Of a stretch of 64,000 bases of DNA, positions 44,666 to 51,925 are shown one piece after another. Position numbers and translations under genes: made by a program. Below the pieces are notes generated by a model. That model was not told the origin of the DNA, made no database searches, and was given only the letters and a program-made list of their open reading frames with translations. Source of the stretch: Micromonospora sp. NBC_00421 (GTDB taxonomy: Bacteria > Actinomycetota > Actinomycetes > Mycobacteriales > Micromonosporaceae); NCBI RefSeq assembly GCF_036017915.1, contig NZ_CP107929.1:496001-560000 (forward strand), written 5' to 3'. Within the stretch, counting starts at the first letter, position 1. Each line of letters starts with the position of its first letter.

Positions 44666-45462
44666 CAGGTGTCCTCTCGGGAAGGGTGGCGCGGGTACGG
44701 GCCGGGGCGCGAGCGGAGCAGGCTCAGCGGGCCGGGGCGGAGCAGGCCGAGTGGGCCGGGGCGCTGGCGGCGGCGTCGGGCGGCGACCAGGCGTACCGCC
44801 GCTCTGCTGCCCGTGGCCACGGCGGCGACCGAACCGGTTGCCGGCGGTGGCGGCGGCTCCGGCTCCGGCGAGCCGGACACGTTCGCGGCGTACCGGTCGA
44901 CGCGCCGGCCGCCGACCGCGAGCCGGGCGGCGGCCAGGTCGAGCCGGTGCCGAGCCGCACCGAGCCGCCGGGCCGCGACCAGATCCGCCGCCCCGCCGGT
45001 ACGACGGAGCCGATCCTCGGCCGCGCCGAGCCGGTGCCTGACCACGCCGACGAGCGCGGTGGCCAGCTCGGCGTCGAGTCGCGCCGCCCGCAGCCCGGCC
45101 AGCAGCTCACCGGCCGAACCACCAGCATCGTCCGGTACCGCGTGGGCCAGGTTCAGCGCCCGCCAGCACTCGACGACGGCGTCCTGCCAGGGCACCTGCC
45201 GACCCGGCGGCCCCGCCCCGTGCAGTTGCGCTCCGGCCCGGTCGGCCGCCGCGAGCGTCGACAGCCAGGCGACCCGCAGATCGTCCACCGTGCCGCCGTA
45301 GTGCGCCAGCCAGGCCCGCGCCGCCCGCTGCGCGTCACAAGGCCCCGGCCGCCCGCAGCTCCGACAGACCCCGGTGTACGCCTCGATGCCGTGCTCGGCG
45401 AGCGTCCGCCGCGCCTCGGCGGCCCGTTCGGCGGCGTACCGGCGCAGCTCGGTGGCGTTCAC
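44662..45462 (-). CDS. Hypothetical protein with CxxC-G-PC motif
   Basis: A 266-residue protein starting at GTG 45462 (NATELRRYAAERAAEARRTL). Residues 30-45 contain TGVCRSCGRPGPCDAQ, a short Cys cluster that could bind zinc. The middle is helical (LRVAWLSTLAAADRAG, ALNLAHAVPDDAGG), and the C-terminal 90 residues are Arg/Pro-rich low complexity (PEPEPPPPPATGS, ARRRRQRPGPLGLLRPG). GTGA overlaps on both sides show operon structure. The function is unknown; the Cys motif recurs in the upstream gene and in a gene at 56011. Confidence 0.65.
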   Translation of the reverse strand: MNATELRRYAAERAAEARRTLAEHGIEAYTGVCRSCGRPGPCDAQRAARAWLAHYGGTVDDLRVAWLSTLAAADRAGAQLHGAGPPGRQVPWQDAVVECWRALNLAHAVPDDAGGSAGELLAGLRAARLDAELATALVGVVRHRLGAAEDRLRRTGGAADLVAARRLGAARHRLDLAAARLAVGGRRVDRYAANVSGSPEPEPPPPPATGSVAAVATGSRAAVRLVAARRRRQRPGPLGLLRPGPLSLLRSRPGPYPRHPSREDTW

Positions 45463-45839
45463 CGGCGTCCCCTGGCGGCGACGGCCTTGATCAGCCGGGC
45501 GTACCGCACCTGCTCGCACGGGTAGTCGTCGCCGCAGCCGCAGATCCTGTGGGTCACCACGCGCGGGGGATGGGCGAACAGGATGTCGTCGGCGTCCTCG
45601 ACGTCCTGGTCGGAGACGAGCAGACCGAGGTCACCGCCGGGTTCGGGGGGACCGTCGGCGGTCGAGCGCTGGTTGTCGTACGGGCGGCGGTTGTCGGGCT
45701 CGCGGTGGTTGTCGTGCGCTCGTTGGTTGTCGTGCGCTCGGCGGGTGGGGTGTGCTCGGTGCCGTCGGTCGGCGTGGCGCTGTTGGTCGGGGCCGGTTCG
45801 GTTGTCGGGGTGGTCGTCGGGGTCGGGTCGGTTGTCCAT
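45459..45839 (-). CDS. Hypothetical protein with polar repeats and CxCG-PC motif
   Basis: The 126-residue first gene of the operon. Residues 1-60 are a His/Asp/Asn/Arg-rich repetitive stretch (RAHDNQRAHDNHREPDNRRP), encoded by tandem-like DNA at about 45660-45780. Residues 60-126 look like a compact domain: GGDLGLLVSDQDVEDADDILFAH then RICGCGDDYPCEQVRYARLIKAV, with three Cys. The ATG 45839 has GGGAGC upstream. The repetitive N-terminus could be a disordered linker; a later start inside it cannot be excluded. Function unknown. Confidence 0.6.
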   Translation of the reverse strand: MDNRPDPDDHPDNRTGPDQQRHADRRHRAHPTRRAHDNQRAHDNHREPDNRRPYDNQRSTADGPPEPGGDLGLLVSDQDVEDADDILFAHPPRVVTHRICGCGDDYPCEQVRYARLIKAVAARGRR

Positions 45840-45996
45840 CGGGGCAGCTCCCGGTTTGTTCGGTCACCTCGGGCGGGGTCTGGTGGGTCGGGTAGCAGGG
45901 CTGTGTGGGCAGAGCGCATGCAAGCGGGCTTCTGGTCGGGTGAGCCTTGTTCGGGGGCGGGCTTCCGGTTGGGTGTGGGTGGGCAGGCTTCGGCAC

Positions 45997-46029
45997 GCCC
46001 GGTCGGGTCGGGGGATGACCCGACCGGGC
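45997..46029. terminator. Hairpin in the 45.8-46.1 kb gap
   Basis: GCCCGGTCGGGTC (45997-46009) and GACCCGACCGGGC (46017-46029) are a perfect 13-bp stem with a 7-nt loop. It lies between divergent genes, in the probable 5' leader of the minus-strand operon, so it could be an attenuator rather than a terminator. Otherwise the gap 45840-46102 holds no gene. Confidence 0.55.
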
Positions 46030-46102
46030 GCTCTGTGCGGGTGCGGAACAGACCAACTCCGGGTTTGCAGACCAGGGAGCCAGTCAGGGGCGACTTTGCC
46101 AC

Positions 46103-46118
46103 ACTAGTATGTACAAGT
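46103..46118. promoter_or_regulatory. Palindromic GntR-type operator candidate
   Basis: ACTAGTATGTACAAGT is an imperfect 16-bp palindrome of the form ACTWGTAY-RTACWAGT. TTGACT, read on the minus strand, overlaps its edge. It sits between the divergent three-gene operon and the small GntR gene, and resembles the ACTTGTAC-type operators of plasmid-transfer GntR repressors (KorSA). Binding is inferred. Confidence 0.55.
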
Positions 46119-46194
46119 CAATGACGTAGTGGTCCCGTCTTGTCCTGACTAGTGCGATGTGATCAAATGGCGGCGCAGACCAGGGAGACCACAC

Positions 46195-46416
46195 ATGCCC
46201 GCCAAACCCAAGTGGGCGCAGCTCGCGGACAACATCCGCGAGAAGATCGCGTCCGGTGAGCTCGCCCCGGGGGATCAACTCCCCTCAACCGCGCAACTCC
46301 GCGCCGAACACGGAGTCTCGGCGGGCGTTGTCCGACAGGCGATCCTCGTGCTTCAGACACAGGGCCTCGTCGAGGGCGTTCATGGGCTCGGGGTGTTCGT
46401 CGCCGAGCGGGAGTGA
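46195..46416 (+). CDS. Minimal GntR-family winged-helix regulator
   Basis: A 73-residue protein that is little more than a GntR DNA-binding domain: WAQLADNIREKIASGELAPGDQLPSTAQLRAEHGVSAGVVRQAILVLQTQGLVEGVHGLGVFVAERE. There is no effector domain, so it may act constitutively or by dimerising with another protein. AGGGAG precedes ATG 46195. It is divergent from the Cys-motif operon and separated from it by a palindromic operator candidate, so it probably represses itself and/or that operon. Such single-domain GntR genes are common on actinobacterial integrative elements. Confidence 0.85.
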   Translation: MPAKPKWAQLADNIREKIASGELAPGDQLPSTAQLRAEHGVSAGVVRQAILVLQTQGLVEGVHGLGVFVAERE

Positions 46417-46585
46417 TCGACGACGGGCTTTCCGCCGACAGGCCGTCGGTGGCGGTGGCCCTGCCGGGCGGGGTGCGGTTCCGTTACGGGGTGGCTGCGT
46501 TCGGTGTTCACCTCGTAGGCTCTCTGTGGTCATCGCCGGTGCGGCGGCGTGACTGTGGTGTGTCGACAGACCTGGGGGAATGTGT

Positions 46586-46849
46586 GTGAGCGCGGCGGAG
46601 ATGATCGCGAAGCTGGCAGCGGCCTCGCAGAAGTTGGACGAGGCGCGGGCGAAGACGGCAGCGGCGGCGCAGGACGCCGCCGAGGCACGGTCCCTGGTCG
46701 CCGGGGCGTTGCAGGGCATCGCCGCCGGTCCGCTGATCGGCATGATCGACAGCTACCGGCAGGCGCTCACCCAGGCCGCCCAGGGTGGTCAGCCAGCCAA
46801 GCAGCAGGTCCAGGAGACGATCACGAAGGTTCGTGCGCTGGGAAACTGA
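46586..46849 (+). CDS. DUF6244-like small helical protein
   Basis: An 87-residue protein from GTG 46586 (SAAEMIAKLAAASQKLDEARAKTAA), preceded by GGGGGAA; ATG 46580 would add two residues. The first 60 residues form a long helix or coiled coil, then AGPLIGMIDSYRQALTQAAQ and KQQVQETITKVRAL. The size and pattern match the DUF6244 family of small actinobacterial proteins of unknown function; this assignment is from memory of the family and could not be searched. It is loosely reminiscent of WXG100-like helical hairpins in size but lacks the WxG turn. First gene of a cluster with lower GC. Confidence 0.65.
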   Translation: MSAAEMIAKLAAASQKLDEARAKTAAAAQDAAEARSLVAGALQGIAAGPLIGMIDSYRQALTQAAQGGQPAKQQVQETITKVRALGN

Positions 46850-46890
46850 GCGGGGGTGCTGGCAGCGCCACCCGCCAGCCACCCGAATTC

Positions 46891-47202
46891 GTGGTGCCCG
46901 TCCTTCGGAAATCAGTGCCACCGTCAGCTTCTGCTCTGCCGATCCCTGCCAGCACGCTCGGTGACGCCCGGAGTCGAGAGGCGAACCGAGCACCGCAGCC
47001 GACACGTCGGCAGCGCATCAGCCCGGAAGCTCTAGCTCTCGGTGGTTCCGCTGCGGGAACGGCATGGGCTTCGGTGGCAGAGTTCCTACCGGCTCTACCG
47101 AAGGCTGTTGCTGGCGTGGTCCTCGGTCTCGTTGCGACGTGGGGATCAGTCAAGGCATACAAGGCGAGGTCACGGCAAGATGGAGGTTCCGATGAAGGTT
47201 GA
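46891..47202 (+). CDS. Small protein with one membrane helix
   Basis: Frame 46891-47202 encodes about 103 residues: a Pro/Ser/Arg-rich N-terminus (VPPSASALPIPASTLGD) and a membrane-like segment, PALPKAVAGVVLGLVATWGS, followed by a charged tail. The start is uncertain (GTG 46891 or 46894; no clear ribosome-binding site). Codon use is less GC-rich at third positions than in core genes, but is not random. The end overlaps the next gene by 11 bp. The protein is unknown; it may anchor the neighbouring soluble proteins. Confidence 0.45.
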   Translation: MVPVLRKSVPPSASALPIPASTLGDARSREANRAPQPTRRQRISPEALALGGSAAGTAWASVAEFLPALPKAVAGVVLGLVATWGSVKAYKARSRQDGGSDEG

Positions 47203-47641
47203 CGATGACGTCGAGCAGTTCGTTCGCGACACACTGCACTTCGCTGTGAAGCAGCAGCCGGCCGAGTTCGATCAATCTCTCAGTCGAGTCTCCGGCGAGC
47301 GGGAGCGTCAAGCTGCTCTCGAATTGCTCGTTGCGATCTCGCTCTATGTCGCCATCGACATCTGCGGCGAAAGGCCGTCGGCACAGCAGGTCAGAGAGCT
47401 TGCCGTGAGGGTCGCTGATGCGGAGTCATGGAGTTCGGCCACTCCGGACGACGTCGAGAAGTTTCTCACCACGGCATTGGCGGGTGGCCGCCTGATCGAC
47501 GAACTACCTGCGAACACTGTCGTCGTCCTCGCCTTTGTGATTGCCGCGAGTCTGCTTGCGTCAAAGCCCAAGGCGGAAGGGGAGTGGTGGTTCAACTACC
47601 TGGACAAGGTGGAGGCGGCTATCGAGGTGGCGGGGCGATGA
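47192..47641 (+). CDS. Hypothetical helical protein with hydrophobic segment
   Basis: A 149-residue protein from ATG 47192 (MKVDDDVEQFVRDTLHFAVK), with GGAGG at 47182-47186 deciding the start. It is mostly helical; segments ALELLVAISLYVAIDICGE and TVVVLAFVIAASLLA are hydrophobic and could be buried or membrane associated. No recognised domain. It overlaps both neighbours (11 bp upstream; ATGA downstream), so the three genes are co-translated. GC is lower than the flanks, hinting at horizontal origin. Confidence 0.65.
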   Translation: MKVDDDVEQFVRDTLHFAVKQQPAEFDQSLSRVSGERERQAALELLVAISLYVAIDICGERPSAQQVRELAVRVADAESWSSATPDDVEKFLTTALAGGRLIDELPANTVVVLAFVIAASLLASKPKAEGEWWFNYLDKVEAAIEVAGR

Positions 47642-48078
47642 CAGTGGCTGAGGTGGGCGGGCGCGACGGTGGCGAGTTGGACGGGTTCCAGGTGGGGCGG
47701 GTGCCGGAGGGTGCCGGGGAGTTGGTGTCGGACTTCGCCTCCGAGTGGGAGGACGTCAGCTTCGCCAGCCGGGTCTGGGAACGTGCGGTGGAGGACGGCT
47801 TCCGGGTCGACCTGCGGGTGCACGTGTTGCGGGGCGAACGGTTGACCACACTGGTGCAGTTGCGCGAGTTCCTGGCGGGCTACCACGAGCGCGATTCCGC
47901 CGAGTGGCCCCTGGCCGAGTTCGGTCGCGGCGACGGCGTCGGGCTGGCCGGTGGGGGCGAGGCGTTCTGGCTCGTCCGGCCGGGCCTCGCGGTCGACGTG
48001 CTGGTGGACGTCGAGCGGTTCGACGCGGAAACCGCCATCGAGGTCGCCAGCTCCATCACGGAGCTACCCCACGGCTGA
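47638..48078 (+). CDS. Hypothetical soluble protein
   Basis: The 146-residue last gene of the cluster, ATG 47638 (MTVAEVGGRDGGELDGFQVG), with ATGA overlap to its neighbour. It is acidic and globular: LVSDFASEWEDVSFASRVWERAVEDGFRVDLRVHVLRGERL, then FLAGYHERDSAEWPLAEFG and FWLVRPGLAVDVLVDVERFDAETAIEVASSI. No family is recognised; the alternating strand/helix pattern suggests an alpha/beta fold. It is followed by a family B palindrome and then the restriction-modification operon. Confidence 0.65.
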   Translation: MTVAEVGGRDGGELDGFQVGRVPEGAGELVSDFASEWEDVSFASRVWERAVEDGFRVDLRVHVLRGERLTTLVQLREFLAGYHERDSAEWPLAEFGRGDGVGLAGGGEAFWLVRPGLAVDVLVDVERFDAETAIEVASSITELPHG

Positions 48079-48098
48079 CCCCGGGCGGGGTGATTCCT

Positions 48099-48156
48099 GG
48101 GGAAGGTCGTATGCCTGTCCGTCATATTTATGACGCTGCGGCATAAGACCTTCCCC
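48099..48156. repeat. Palindromic repeat family B, copy 1 (imperfect)
   Basis: Arms 48099-48126 and 48129-48156 pair over 28 bp with one single mismatch and one 4-nt mismatch. The inner core is CCGTCATA-TT-TATGACG and the outer part GGGGAAGGTC. It shares GTCCGTCATA with copy 2 at 61532. It lies 21 bp after a gene 3' end, so it may terminate that operon. Confidence 0.8.
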
Positions 48157-48182
48157 ACGTATTACGTCTGGGCGGCGGCACC

Positions 48183-48288
48183 CCCGCGCCGCTCGGAGGC
48201 ACCGCCTACTCCCGCGCCGCTCGGAGGCACCGCCTACTCCCGCGCCGCCCGGAGGCACCGCCTGCTCCCGCGCCGCCGGGGGCACCGG
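48183..48288. repeat. 28-bp tandem repeat, 3.8 copies
   Basis: Unit with CTCGGAGGCACCGCCTACT at 48183-48210, 48211-48238, 48239-48266 (two changes) and a partial, diverged unit at 48267-48288. The 355-bp gap 48079-48433 has no gene. TATTCT at 48393-48398 could be the -10 of the restriction operon. Confidence 0.85.
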
Positions 48289-48433
48289 AGCACCCCCGCA
48301 CCGCCCCGGTCACACCCCGCGACGCCGGGCGCTACCGGAGTGCTGTCGGGTTTCCGATAACGCGCGGGGCCACGAAGATGTACGCCCGTTCATATTCTGA
48401 CGTGTTCACCGTCGGCTATGGACGTGGAGAGTC

Positions 48434-51400
48434 GTGGATCATCGACAGGTACGCCGCTTGGCGGAGCAGTCTGCCAACTTCGGGTTCTTGGCGGAGCACC
48501 CGCTGCTGGTCTGGTACGGCGCAGGGGCGGAACTGCTCGTCTACGTCGACGCGCAGTCGGCGATGCTCAAGACCCGCAGTTTCGGCGAGGTGCTGGCAAA
48601 GGACCTGGTGCGCCGCACCAACGCCAAGGCGGTCAGCGGCAAGTTCGTCCACCAGGTGCAGGCCCTCAACGCCGACGGTGCCCTGAAACCGAACGTGTAC
48701 GCCGCGTTCGAGAGGTTGCGCAACGTCGGAAACGAGGCGGCGCACGAGCATCTCAGCGAGGTGCGGGAGGCGTTGACGCTGCTGCGTACCTGCTTCGAGT
48801 TGGGGTTGTGGTTCCACCGGGCGGTGACCGACGACCGTGCCCCGATCGGGTTCGTGCCGCCGTCCCCGCCGCAGCGGCAGGTGCCGGCCGAGGCGGTGGC
48901 CGGTCTCCAGGCGGAGCTCGATCGCTACCAGCGGGAGCTTGCCGAGACGAAGTTGCTGTTGGCGGGGCAGCCGTCGCTGGCCCTGGCCCAGGCCGCCGCG
49001 AGTGTCGCCGCCGAGCAGGCGGTACGGGACGCCGACGCCCGCCGGCCGCAGGCCGCCGCCCTGCTCGCCAGCCTGGAACCGGCCGCCGAGGCGGCGCGGC
49101 AGGCGTTCGACAGCGCGAAGGTGGCGAGGGTGTCCGCCGCGAGGCGCGAGGACTTCATCGCCCGCGCCCGTCGTGCCTCCCAGGAACCGCTGAACGAGGT
49201 GCAGACCCGGGTCGAGATCGACCGCCAGCTCACCGCCGCCGGTTGGCAGGTCCAGGATCAGAGCCAACTCAACCTGTACGCGGGCAGCGGCGTCGCCGTC
49301 CGTGAGGTGACCCTGGCGACGGGCCGGGCCGACTACCTGCTCTACGTCCACCAGCGGCTGGTCGGGGTGATCGAGGCCAAGCGGGAGGGCACCGCCCCGC
49401 GTGGTGTGGAGGCGCAGCTCGACCGCTACCTCGACGGGTTGACCGCCGAGCAGCGGCTCAGTGCCTGGCGGCGGGACGCGGCGTTGCCGTTCGGGTACGT
49501 CGCCACCGGCACCGAGACCGCCTTCGTCAACCGGCTCGACCCGTTTCCGCGTACCCGGGAGGTGTTCGCGTTCCATCGGCCGGAGACGCTCGCGCGGTGG
49601 ATGCGCGAGGCGGACGACGAGCCGGACGCGCCGACGCTGCGGGCCCGGCTGCGCCGGATGCCGGCGCTGGACCGGCTCGGCCTACGCCCGGCGCAGGTCG
49701 AGGCGGTCGACGGTCTGGAACGGTCGTTGGCCGACAACCGGCCCCGGGCGCTGATCCAGATGGCCACCGGGGCGGGGAAGACCTTCACCGCGGTCACCAG
49801 CAGCTACCGGCTGCTCAAGCATGCCCGCGCCCGCCGCATCCTGTTCCTGGTCGACCGGAACAACCTCGGCAAGCAGACCCTGCGCGAGTACGCCGGCTAC
49901 CAGACCCCCGACGACGGGCGGAAGTTCACCGAGTTGTACACGGTGGACCGGCTCTCCGGAGCCGGCCTGCTCGAATCGTCCAACGTGGTGACCTCGACGA
50001 TCCAGCGCCTGTACGGGGCGTTGCGCGGCAGCGAGTTGCCCGACGTCGACCTCGACGATCGGGCCTACGACAGCTACGACCTCGACGAACCGGCCGAGGT
50101 CGGCTACAACCCGCAGTTGCCGCCGGAGACGTTCGACCTGATCGTGGTGGACGAGTGCCACCGTTCGATCTACGGCAAGTGGCGAGCGGTGATCGAATAC
50201 TTCGACGCCTTCGTGGTGGGGCTGACGGCGACCCCGGTGAAGCAGACCCTCGGCTTCTTCCAGCAGAACCTGGTGTCGGAATACACCTACGAGCAGGCGG
50301 TCGCCGACGGGGTGAACGTCAACTTCGACGTCTACCGGATCAAGACCGAGATCACCGAGGGCGGGCAGAAGATCGAGGCCGGCACCGTCGTGCCGCTGCG
50401 CGACCGCCGCACCCGGGCCGAGCGCTACCAGGAGCTGGAAGACGACTTCACCTACGCGGGCCGCCAGGTCGGCCGGTCGGTGATCTCCAAGGGGCAGCTC
50501 AAGCTGGTGCTGGACACCTTCCGCGAGCGGCTGTTCACCGAGATCTTCCCCGGCCGCTCCACGGTGCCCAAGACGCTGATCTTCGCGTGCGACGACAACC
50601 ACGCCGAGGAGATCGTCGCCATGGTGCGGCTGGTGTTCGGGCGCGGCAACGAGTTCGCCAGGAAGATCACCTATTCCTCCCGGCGGGACGGCGACAACCC
50701 CGACACCCTCATCCAGGCGTTCCGCAACAGCCCCGAGCTGCGCGTCGCGGTCACCGTCGACATGATCGCCACCGGCACCGACGTCCGGCCGCTGGAGTGT
50801 GTGTTCTTCCTCCGGCCGGTGCGCAGCGCCACCTACTTCGAGCAGATGAAGGGGCGCGGGGCACGCACCATCGACCCGGCCGACTTCCAGTCGGTCACCC
50901 CCGACGCCCAGGTCAAGGAGCGGTTCGTCATCGTCGACGCGGTAGGCGTCACCGAGGCCGACCTCGACGAGGCGGTGCCGCTGCAACGGCACACCGAACA
51001 GCAGATCTCGCTGCGTGACCTGCTGCGCAAGGCCGGCACCCTGACCGCCGACCCGAACGAGGTGGCGACCCTCGCGTCCCGGCTGTCCCGCCTCGACCGG
51101 CAGCTCACCGACGACGAACGCGCCGAGTTGGCCGAGCTGGGCGGGCAGCCGCTCAAGGGCATCGTGCGCGGCCTGGTCGACGCCGTCGCCCCCGAACAGC
51201 TCAACCCGGCGACCCAGGCCGGGCCGGACGCCGTCCGCGACCTGCTGGCCGGCGCGCTGCGCCCGCTCGCCGCGAACCCGCAGCTGCGCGACCGCATCCT
51301 GGAGATCCGCCGCGCCCACGACATCACCATCGACGAGGTCAACGTCGACAACCTGGTGTCGGCCGCCGGGGTGCCCGCCGCCGATCGTGCCCAGGTGACC

Positions 51401-51925
51401 GTGCGGAGCTGGCACGACTACCTGGAACAGCACCGCGACGAGATCACCGCGTTGCAGGTGTTCTATGAGGGCAAGGGGCGGGTCAGCTACGACCAGCTCA
51501 AGGAGTTGGCAGCCCGGATCGCCCGGCCCCCGCAGGCGTGGACGCCGGATTCGCTGTGGCAGGCGTACGTGCTGCTCGGCCGGACCGCCGAGCAGTCCGG
51601 GCCGCGCGGGGTCACCGACCTGGTCGCCCTCATCCGCTACGAACTGGGCTACGACCAGGAGCTTCGTCCATTTCGTACGGCCACAGAGGAGCGTTTCCGT
51701 GGGTGGCTGCTGCGGCAGCAACAGGCGGGCGCTACCTTCACTGCCGATCAGGTGTGGTGGCTGGAGAGGATCAAGGACGTGATAGCGGTCAGCGTGGAGA
51801 TCACCCCCGACGACCTGGAAGGGGCACCCTTCACCGAACGCGGCGGCATCGACGGCTACGCGGGCGCCTTCGGCAACCGCGCCGAACCCCTCCTCACCGA
51901 ACTCAACCAGGAGCTAACCGCGTGA
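48434..51925 (+). CDS. hsdR: Type I restriction endonuclease subunit R HsdR (EcoEI type)
   Basis: An 1163-residue motor-nuclease. Residues 10-130 are DUF4145-like, about 150-245 a coiled coil, then the PD-(D/E)xK nuclease with RADYLLYVHQRLVGVIEAKREG (Glu/Lys near 314-316). The helicase has Walker A QMATGAGKTFTAV near 445, the DEAD-box variant VVDECHRSIYG near 573, LTATP near 597 and the C-terminal helicase lobe with RSATYFEQMKGRGART; an EcoEI_R_C domain ends the protein. It cleaves unmodified foreign DNA after ATP-driven translocation, using HsdS and HsdM. GTG 48434 is the first start before the conserved N-terminus. hsdS overlaps by GTGA. Confidence 0.95.
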   Translation: MDHRQVRRLAEQSANFGFLAEHPLLVWYGAGAELLVYVDAQSAMLKTRSFGEVLAKDLVRRTNAKAVSGKFVHQVQALNADGALKPNVYAAFERLRNVGNEAAHEHLSEVREALTLLRTCFELGLWFHRAVTDDRAPIGFVPPSPPQRQVPAEAVAGLQAELDRYQRELAETKLLLAGQPSLALAQAAASVAAEQAVRDADARRPQAAALLASLEPAAEAARQAFDSAKVARVSAARREDFIARARRASQEPLNEVQTRVEIDRQLTAAGWQVQDQSQLNLYAGSGVAVREVTLATGRADYLLYVHQRLVGVIEAKREGTAPRGVEAQLDRYLDGLTAEQRLSAWRRDAALPFGYVATGTETAFVNRLDPFPRTREVFAFHRPETLARWMREADDEPDAPTLRARLRRMPALDRLGLRPAQVEAVDGLERSLADNRPRALIQMATGAGKTFTAVTSSYRLLKHARARRILFLVDRNNLGKQTLREYAGYQTPDDGRKFTELYTVDRLSGAGLLESSNVVTSTIQRLYGALRGSELPDVDLDDRAYDSYDLDEPAEVGYNPQLPPETFDLIVVDECHRSIYGKWRAVIEYFDAFVVGLTATPVKQTLGFFQQNLVSEYTYEQAVADGVNVNFDVYRIKTEITEGGQKIEAGTVVPLRDRRTRAERYQELEDDFTYAGRQVGRSVISKGQLKLVLDTFRERLFTEIFPGRSTVPKTLIFACDDNHAEEIVAMVRLVFGRGNEFARKITYSSRRDGDNPDTLIQAFRNSPELRVAVTVDMIATGTDVRPLECVFFLRPVRSATYFEQMKGRGARTIDPADFQSVTPDAQVKERFVIVDAVGVTEADLDEAVPLQRHTEQQISLRDLLRKAGTLTADPNEVATLASRLSRLDRQLTDDERAELAELGGQPLKGIVRGLVDAVAPEQLNPATQAGPDAVRDLLAGALRPLAANPQLRDRILEIRRAHDITIDEVNVDNLVSAAGVPAADRAQVTVRSWHDYLEQHRDEITALQVFYEGKGRVSYDQLKELAARIARPPQAWTPDSLWQAYVLLGRTAEQSGPRGVTDLVALIRYELGYDQELRPFRTATEERFRGWLLRQQQAGATFTADQVWWLERIKDVIAVSVEITPDDLEGAPFTERGGIDGYAGAFGNRAEPLLTELNQELTA

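Noticed and set aside
46084..46278. Minus-strand frame opposite the GntR gene
   Set aside because: It overlaps the GntR start and the operator, and the GntR frame is far better supported.
48183..48288. CRISPR array
   Set aside because: The 28-bp units are directly adjacent with no spacers, and no cas genes are present.
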